Source: an uncultured Clostridiaceae bacterium (GTDB lineage: Bacteria > Bacillota > Clostridia > Lachnospirales > Lachnospiraceae). Taken from it: a stretch of 9,074 nt of DNA. The stretch is taken from NCBI GenBank assembly GCA_947175375.1, contig CAMWMT010000071.1:1-9074 (forward strand), written 5' to 3'. Shown one piece after another: positions 6,238-9,074 of the stretch (position 1 is its first letter; the number at the start of each line of letters is the position of its first letter). The position numbers were made by a program, and so were the translations under genes. The notes under the pieces were generated by a model. The model searched no databases. It saw only the letters and a list, made by a program, of their open reading frames with translations, and was not told the DNA's origin.

Positions 6238-7107
6238 ATGTTAAAGATAGGCTCCCATGTGGGAATGAATGGAAAAAAGATGATGCTGGGCTCTGTGGAA
6301 GAAGCTCTTTCCTATCACGCGAACACGTTTATGCTCTACACCGGGGCACCCCAGAATACCAGACGCAAAGAAATCAGCGAACTGAACATCGAAGCTGCCC
6401 AGGCGCTGATGAAAGAAAAAGGAATCACGGAATTCATTGTACATGCTCCCTATATCATCAATCTGGCCAACACGGTAAAGCCGGAGACCTACGAGCTCGC
6501 TGTCCGTTTTCTGAGACTGGAACTGGCCCGTGCTTCTGCCATGGGAAGCCATATCCTCGTCGTACATCCAGGCGCGCATGTGGGCGCCGGCACAGAAGCG
6601 GGCATTGCCTCCATTGTAAAGGGGCTGAACGAAGTATTAACCGATAACAGCGACTGTATCATCGCACTGGAGACCATGGCCGGGAAAGGCTCCGAGATCG
6701 GCCGGACCTTCGAAGAACTCGCCATGATCTATGACGGCGTAGTAAAAAAAGACCGCCTGCGGGTCTGCTTTGACACCTGCCATACCCACGACAGCGGTTA
6801 TGATATCGTAAATGACCTGGATGGAGTCCTGAAGCGCTTTAACCAAGTTCTCGGAAAAGACCAGATCGCAGTTTTCCATATCAATGACAGCAAAAATCCC
6901 TGTGGTGCAGGCAAGGACCGGCATGAGAATCTGGGAAAAGGGCAAATTGGTTTTGACGCTCTAAACCGCATCGTACACCATCCGGATTTTGCGGACATCC
7001 CAAAGATTCTGGAGACACCCTGGATCCCTGTGGGCGACGATCCCAAAAATACAAGGGCTCCTTATAAGGAAGAGATCGCCATGCTTCGGGAGCATGCACC
7101 TGCATAA
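6238..7107 (+). CDS. nfo: Endonuclease IV (deoxyribonuclease IV, AP endonuclease)
   Basis: A 289-residue cytoplasmic enzyme of base-excision repair that cuts the backbone 5' of abasic sites and can clean blocked 3' ends. It has the single TIM-barrel fold of the AP endonuclease 2 family, of typical length. All nine metal-binding residues expected from the E. coli enzyme can be placed: His69, His110, Glu145, Asp179, His182, His214, Asp227, His229 and Glu259, binding three zinc ions. Signature stretches include VHAPYIINLAN, ALETMAG, CFDTCHTHDSGYD and HINDSKNPCGAGKDRH. The ATG at 6238 has AAAGGAG nine bases upstream. It has its own promoter (6104-6132), is divergent from the TRIC-argS operon and convergent with the EamA gene. 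The leader starts with a large hairpin (copy 2), and another hairpin (copy 3) lies after its stop codon. Confidence 0.97.
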   Translation: MLKIGSHVGMNGKKMMLGSVEEALSYHANTFMLYTGAPQNTRRKEISELNIEAAQALMKEKGITEFIVHAPYIINLANTVKPETYELAVRFLRLELARASAMGSHILVVHPGAHVGAGTEAGIASIVKGLNEVLTDNSDCIIALETMAGKGSEIGRTFEELAMIYDGVVKKDRLRVCFDTCHTHDSGYDIVNDLDGVLKRFNQVLGKDQIAVFHINDSKNPCGAGKDRHENLGKGQIGFDALNRIVHHPDFADIPKILETPWIPVGDDPKNTRAPYKEEIAMLREHAPA

Positions 7108-7156
7108 TACTGTCTACAGCATATTTACATCTATGTCAAATCCGGACACAGGGACA

Positions 7157-7253
7157 GGGGATGTTGCAAAATGTAATCCTGTCCATGTGCTCAGCCCGCT
7201 TCATTCCATATGAGTGCTGAACACACGGACAAAGAGCATTTTGCAACACCCCC
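7157..7253. repeat. Palindromic repeat copy 3 (arm type B), between convergent genes
   Basis: A 97-base palindrome between the 3' ends of nfo and the EamA gene. The ends read GGGGATGTTGCAAAATG on the left and CATTTTGCAACACCCCC on the right, with further pairing GTCC-x-TGTG-x-TCAGC against GCTGA-x-CACA-x-GGAC. The loop CATTCCATATGAGTG is itself nearly palindromic. Its reverse complement matches copy 4 closely: 7202-7253 against 8203-8254 differs at two of 52 bases. The plus-strand hairpin is followed by GTTTTG, so it could act as a weak terminator for nfo. Confidence 0.92.
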
Positions 7254-7277
7254 GTTTTGATCCGGATTCTTCTTTGC

Positions 7278-8174
7278 TCATCGTTTCTCCGGCAGCTGTG
7301 CCAGAATAATCGCAGCAAACATCAGCACACAACCAAACAGCTCTTTTATGCTCAGCCTCTGTCCAAGGATCACCCAGCCCGCCAGTACGGAAAATACGGA
7401 TTCCAGACTCAAAAGCAGGGAAGCTACCGTTGGATCTGCATTCTTCTGTCCAAGGATCTGAAGGGTATATGCCACCCCACAAGACATGATGCCGGCATAC
7501 AGGACCGGCATCCACGCTGCCAGAATATCCGTCAGGTTCGGATTTTCCCAGATAAACATGGGCACCGCACAGACAATTCCCGCCGTCAGGAACTGAATCG
7601 CAGACATGCGGACTCCGTCCACCAGAGGTGAAAAATGGTCGATGACCAGGATATGTATGGAAAATACCAGCGCACAGAACAGAACCAGCAGATCTCCAAC
7701 TCCAAGGGACAGCCTCTCTGTCATACACAGAAAATAAAGGCCTGTTACTGCGATCACCACGCACAGGATGATCAGCGGTTTTATTTTCTTACCAATGAAG
7801 ATTCCCAGGATCGGAACCAGGACGATGTACATAGCTGTAATAAAGCCTGCCTTCCCCACTGTCGTGTACATAATGCCAAACTGCTGCAGGCTGCTCGCAA
7901 CTGCCAGAACCACACCGCAGCAGATGCCGCCGGTCAGAAGCGTCTTCGAATCTCCTCTATCCTTCCTCCTCTGTGCCTCGCTTATCCCACTTTTTTTCTT
8001 CAACCCGTCCATTAGAAAGATCACCGGAATCAGGACGATACTGCCCATGATGCACCGAACTGAATTGAAAGTAAAAGGACCTACATATTCCATCCCCACG
8101 CTCTGTGCCACGAACGCGCAACCCCAGATCAGAGCCGTCAAAAGCAGCATGGCGTTATTTTTCATCTGTTTCAT
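7278..8174 (-). CDS. EamA-family (drug/metabolite transporter superfamily) exporter
   Basis: A 298-residue inner-membrane protein with about ten transmembrane segments in two EamA domains (about 8-150 and 159-293), the usual length and layout for DMT carriers. Recognisable stretches are the N-terminal LLTALIWGCAFVAQ (about 11-24), GKAGFITAMYIVLVPILG (about 107-124) and the end of the second domain, PTVASLLLSLESVFSVLAGW (about 248-267), typical of this family. Substrates are not predictable; relatives export amino acids or other metabolites. The ATG at 8172-8174 has GAGGAGG about ten bases upstream; a second ATG three codons in would be too far from it. The gene is alone, convergent with nfo and divergent from brnTA, and it is bracketed by inverted repeat copies 3 and 4. 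Its leader contains copy 4. Confidence 0.93.
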   Translation of the reverse strand: MKQMKNNAMLLLTALIWGCAFVAQSVGMEYVGPFTFNSVRCIMGSIVLIPVIFLMDGLKKKSGISEAQRRKDRGDSKTLLTGGICCGVVLAVASSLQQFGIMYTTVGKAGFITAMYIVLVPILGIFIGKKIKPLIILCVVIAVTGLYFLCMTERLSLGVGDLLVLFCALVFSIHILVIDHFSPLVDGVRMSAIQFLTAGIVCAVPMFIWENPNLTDILAAWMPVLYAGIMSCGVAYTLQILGQKNADPTVASLLLSLESVFSVLAGWVILGQRLSIKELFGCVLMFAAIILAQLPEKR

Positions 8175-8202
8175 GTTCCTAATGCCTCCTCACACAAACG
8201 CA

Positions 8203-8305
8203 GGGGGTATTGCAAAATGCTCTTTGTCCGTGTGTTCAGCACTCGTATGGAATGGAGCTGACAGCGTTGCTGAACACACGGACAGGATTATATTTTGCAA
8301 CACCC
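8203..8305. repeat. Palindromic repeat copy 4 (arm type B), in the EamA leader
   Basis: A 103-base palindrome between the EamA start and its predicted promoter. The left arm begins GGGGGTATTGCAAAATGC and the right arm ends TTTTGCAACACCC. The central part reads CACTCGTATGGAATGGAGC. It is an inverted copy of copy 3, with an extra stretch of about nine bases (around 8260-8268) and seven or so substitutions. On the minus strand a perfect TATAAT occurs in it (8287-8292), but the base sequence 17 bases further upstream, CATGTA, is a poor -35. Confidence 0.92.
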
Positions 8306-8316
8306 TCAGTACATGC

Positions 8317-8345
8317 ATCTTACACCATTTTGCAGGATTTGACAA
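8317..8345 (-). promoter_or_regulatory. Probable promoter of the EamA gene
   Basis: On the minus strand TTGTCA (8340-8345, five of six) is followed by exactly 17 bases and TAAGAT (8317-8322, four of six). Transcription would start near 8310, so repeat copy 4 would be folded at the very 5' end of a leader of about 136 bases. A perfect TATAAT inside the repeat is an alternative -10 without a good -35. Confidence 0.5.
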
Positions 8346-8376
8346 TAAGAAGAGCGATTTTCAAAAACATTCAACA

Positions 8377-8405
8377 TTGACAAATAACTTTTTTATAATT
8401 ACAAT
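8377..8405 (+). promoter_or_regulatory. Promoter of brnT-brnA
   Basis: TTGACA (8377-8382, perfect) is followed by exactly 17 bases and TACAAT (8400-8405, five of six). The -10 ends only six bases before the brnT ATG at 8412, so transcription is predicted to begin at or within a base or two of the start codon. This would give a leaderless or nearly leaderless toxin message. Confidence 0.75.
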
Positions 8406-8413
8406 ATAATTAT
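8395..8413. promoter_or_regulatory. Inverted repeat over the brnTA -10 and start codon (candidate autorepression operator)
   Basis: ATAATTA (8395-8401) and TAATTAT (8407-8413) are perfect seven-base inverted arms with a five-base centre. They cover the -10 box and the brnT ATG. BrnT-BrnA complexes are known to repress their own promoter through the ribbon-helix-helix antitoxin, so this is where an operator would be expected. The arms are purely A and T, so chance symmetry is possible. Confidence 0.45.
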
Positions 8414-8699
8414 GAAGGAACTACTTTTCGAATGGGATTTTCAAAAAGACCAAATCAATCAGAAAAAACACAAAATATCATTCAATGAAGCAAAAACCGT
8501 GTTTTATGATGCGAACGCCATTATCATTGACGACCCTGATCACTCTGATGCAGAAGATCGTTTTATCATCTTAGGTTTCAGCAGACAGGCAAACCTCCTG
8601 GTCGTTTGTCATTGCTACAGAGAGTCTGATACGGTCATACGTATCATATCTGCCCGGAAAGCCACTACAAAAGAAACAGCTCAATATCATACTTTTTAA
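8412..8699 (+). CDS. brnT: BrnT family toxin (type II toxin-antitoxin, RelE-like ribonuclease fold)
   Basis: A 95-residue protein that closely fits the BrnT family, whose studied members are ribonucleases that stop growth by cutting RNA unless bound by BrnA. Visible family stretches are FEWD at 6-9, KHKISFNEA (19-27), DDPDHSDAEDRFI (40-52), VVCHCYRE (64-71) and IRIISARKAT (76-85), with basic residues Arg50, Arg70, Arg77 and Arg82. The ATG at 8412 is chosen because the protein begins at the usual distance before FEWD. No ribosome binding site precedes it, and the promoter -10 ends six bases upstream, so a leaderless message is likely. The order is toxin first, antitoxin 14 bases downstream, as usual for this family. 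It is intact, with no sign of inactivation. Confidence 0.93.
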   Translation: MKELLFEWDFQKDQINQKKHKISFNEAKTVFYDANAIIIDDPDHSDAEDRFIILGFSRQANLLVVCHCYRESDTVIRIISARKATTKETAQYHTF

Positions 8700-8713
8700 A
8701 AAGGAGGATAACA

Positions 8714-8923
8714 ATGAGAGAAGAATATGATTTTACAAACGGCAAAAAAAATCCATATGTCAAAAAGCTCAAAAAACAGATTACGATCAACCTTGATACG
8801 GACATCATTGACTATTTCAAAGGACAGTCGGAGACTTCCGGTATCCCTTATCAGACCTTGATCAATCTCTATCTATCCGACTGTGCCGCTCAGAAAAAAC
8901 AGCTGCAGGTTTCATGGAGGTAA
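8714..8923 (+). CDS. brnA: BrnA family antitoxin (ribbon-helix-helix)
   Basis: A 69-residue antitoxin of the BrnA/CopG-like type. It starts with a toxin-contacting N-terminal segment (MREEYDFTNGKKNPY), followed by a ribbon-helix-helix DNA-binding fold: a beta strand KKQITINLD (20-28), a first helix (about 29-41), the turn SGIPYQ (42-47) and a second helix TLINLYLSDCA (48-58). It should neutralise BrnT by direct binding and, as a dimer, repress the shared promoter. It has a very strong ribosome binding site, AAGGAGG six to seven bases before the ATG at 8714, in contrast to the toxin, which has none. This difference would favour antitoxin synthesis from the shared message. The end, QVSWR, resembles the usual family C-terminus, and the gene looks complete. 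Confidence 0.93.
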   Translation: MREEYDFTNGKKNPYVKKLKKQITINLDTDIIDYFKGQSETSGIPYQTLINLYLSDCAAQKKQLQVSWR

Positions 8924-8925
8924 AT

Positions 8926-8957
8926 CCCTTTTATACCATCTCCGGACCCTAAAAGGG
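8926..8957 (+). terminator. Stem-loop after brnA (possible terminator)
   Basis: CCCTTTTA (8926-8933) and TAAAAGGG (8950-8957) form a perfect eight-base stem around a 16-base loop, directly after the brnA stop codon. The right arm overlaps the first bases of repeat copy 5. No run of T follows, so termination, if any, would depend on this stem together with the larger hairpin of copy 5. Confidence 0.4.
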
Positions 8958-9043
8958 GGTGTCAGGAAATGCAATCCCGGCTGTCCGATACACTCCATAC
9001 GAGCGCTTATCATACAGCAGGGACTGAGTTTCCCGACAGCCCC
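8955..9043. repeat. Palindromic repeat copy 5 (arm type A)
   Basis: An 89-base element with left end GGGGGTGTCAGGAAATGCAA and right end CTGAGTTTCCCGACAGCCCC, which pair with a few mismatches. Its central part, read as the reverse complement, is TGTATGATAAGCGCTCGTAT followed by GGAGTGTATCGGACAG, nearly identical to 2537-2573 of copy 1. It lies just after brnA. The remaining bases to the window end (9044-9074) show no gene I can support. Confidence 0.9.
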
Positions 9044-9074
9044 ATTTCCCATATCACCCGCTCATCATCCGTAT

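Noticed and set aside
8287..8292. Perfect TATAAT inside repeat copy 4 as the EamA promoter
   Set aside because: The hexamer 17 bases upstream is CATGTA, a poor -35; the TTGTCA/TAAGAT pair further upstream has better overall spacing and is preferred, though not proven.
7157..8305. Exporter plus flanking repeats as a composite transposon
   Set aside because: The flanking units carry no transposase and belong to a family also found singly nearby, and no target duplication is visible, so only the weaker inversion or cassette idea is kept as a finding.
2511..9043. The five repeats as a CRISPR array
   Set aside because: The units are large palindromes spread between genes, of unequal length and spacing, with no short uniform spacers and no cas genes.
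9044..9074. C-terminal end of a minus-strand gene at the right edge (frame ending with TGA near 9054)
   Set aside because: Only six codons would be visible, with no recognisable sequence; any frame could show this by chance.

Overview
The window looks like chromosome from a Gram-positive, low-to-middling GC anaerobe of the Clostridia. Family Lachnospiraceae (human-gut type) is my best guess. Support comes from strong AGGAGG-type ribosome binding sites, sigma-A promoters with 17-bp spacers, the style of the ArgRS, BrnT/BrnA and Fe-S aldo/keto reductase proteins, and recurrent GC-rich palindromes between genes. The family assignment is inferred from protein recognition, not from a search.

Layout, left to right. 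Positions 1-11 hold only the first codons of a minus-strand gene, preceded by a good promoter and several palindromes. Next come two divergent metabolic genes that both look dead. A PfkB-family sugar kinase (134-1258, minus) is cut by an in-frame TGA. A 4Fe-4S aldo/keto reductase (1449-2471, plus) is cut by an in-frame TAA. A very large hairpin (about 2511-2698) separates the reductase from a minus-strand operon read right to left: a TRIC-type channel (5336-5968), arginyl-tRNA synthetase argS (3535-5301) and a CPBP-family membrane protease (2689-3528). A compact divergent promoter region (5969-6237) drives this operon one way and endonuclease IV (nfo, 6238-7107) the other way. An EamA/DMT exporter (7278-8174, minus) follows, bracketed by two inverted copies of a palindromic repeat. 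A type II toxin-antitoxin pair brnT-brnA (8412-8923, plus) ends the coding part.

The most notable structure is not a gene. Five palindromic elements sit in five of the seven sizeable intergenic gaps (2511-2698, 6148-6193, 7157-7253, 8203-8305, 8955-9043). All begin with a variant of GGGG-n-TrTyrnn-AAATGC, and four share a central core close to CTCGTATGGArTG. There are two arm types (GGGGCTGTCGGGAAA and GGGGTGTTGCAAAATG), and in each type both arms change together, so the hairpin is kept. They look like a REP/MITE-like family. Individual copies lie where they could end transcripts, form 5' leaders, or supply a stop codon.

I see no large novel multi-gene system. brnTA, nfo, argS and the TRIC channel are known families. 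The points most worth following are the repeat family, the paired nonsense mutations, the bracketed promoter of the argS operon, and the apparently leaderless brnT with a strongly initiated antitoxin.
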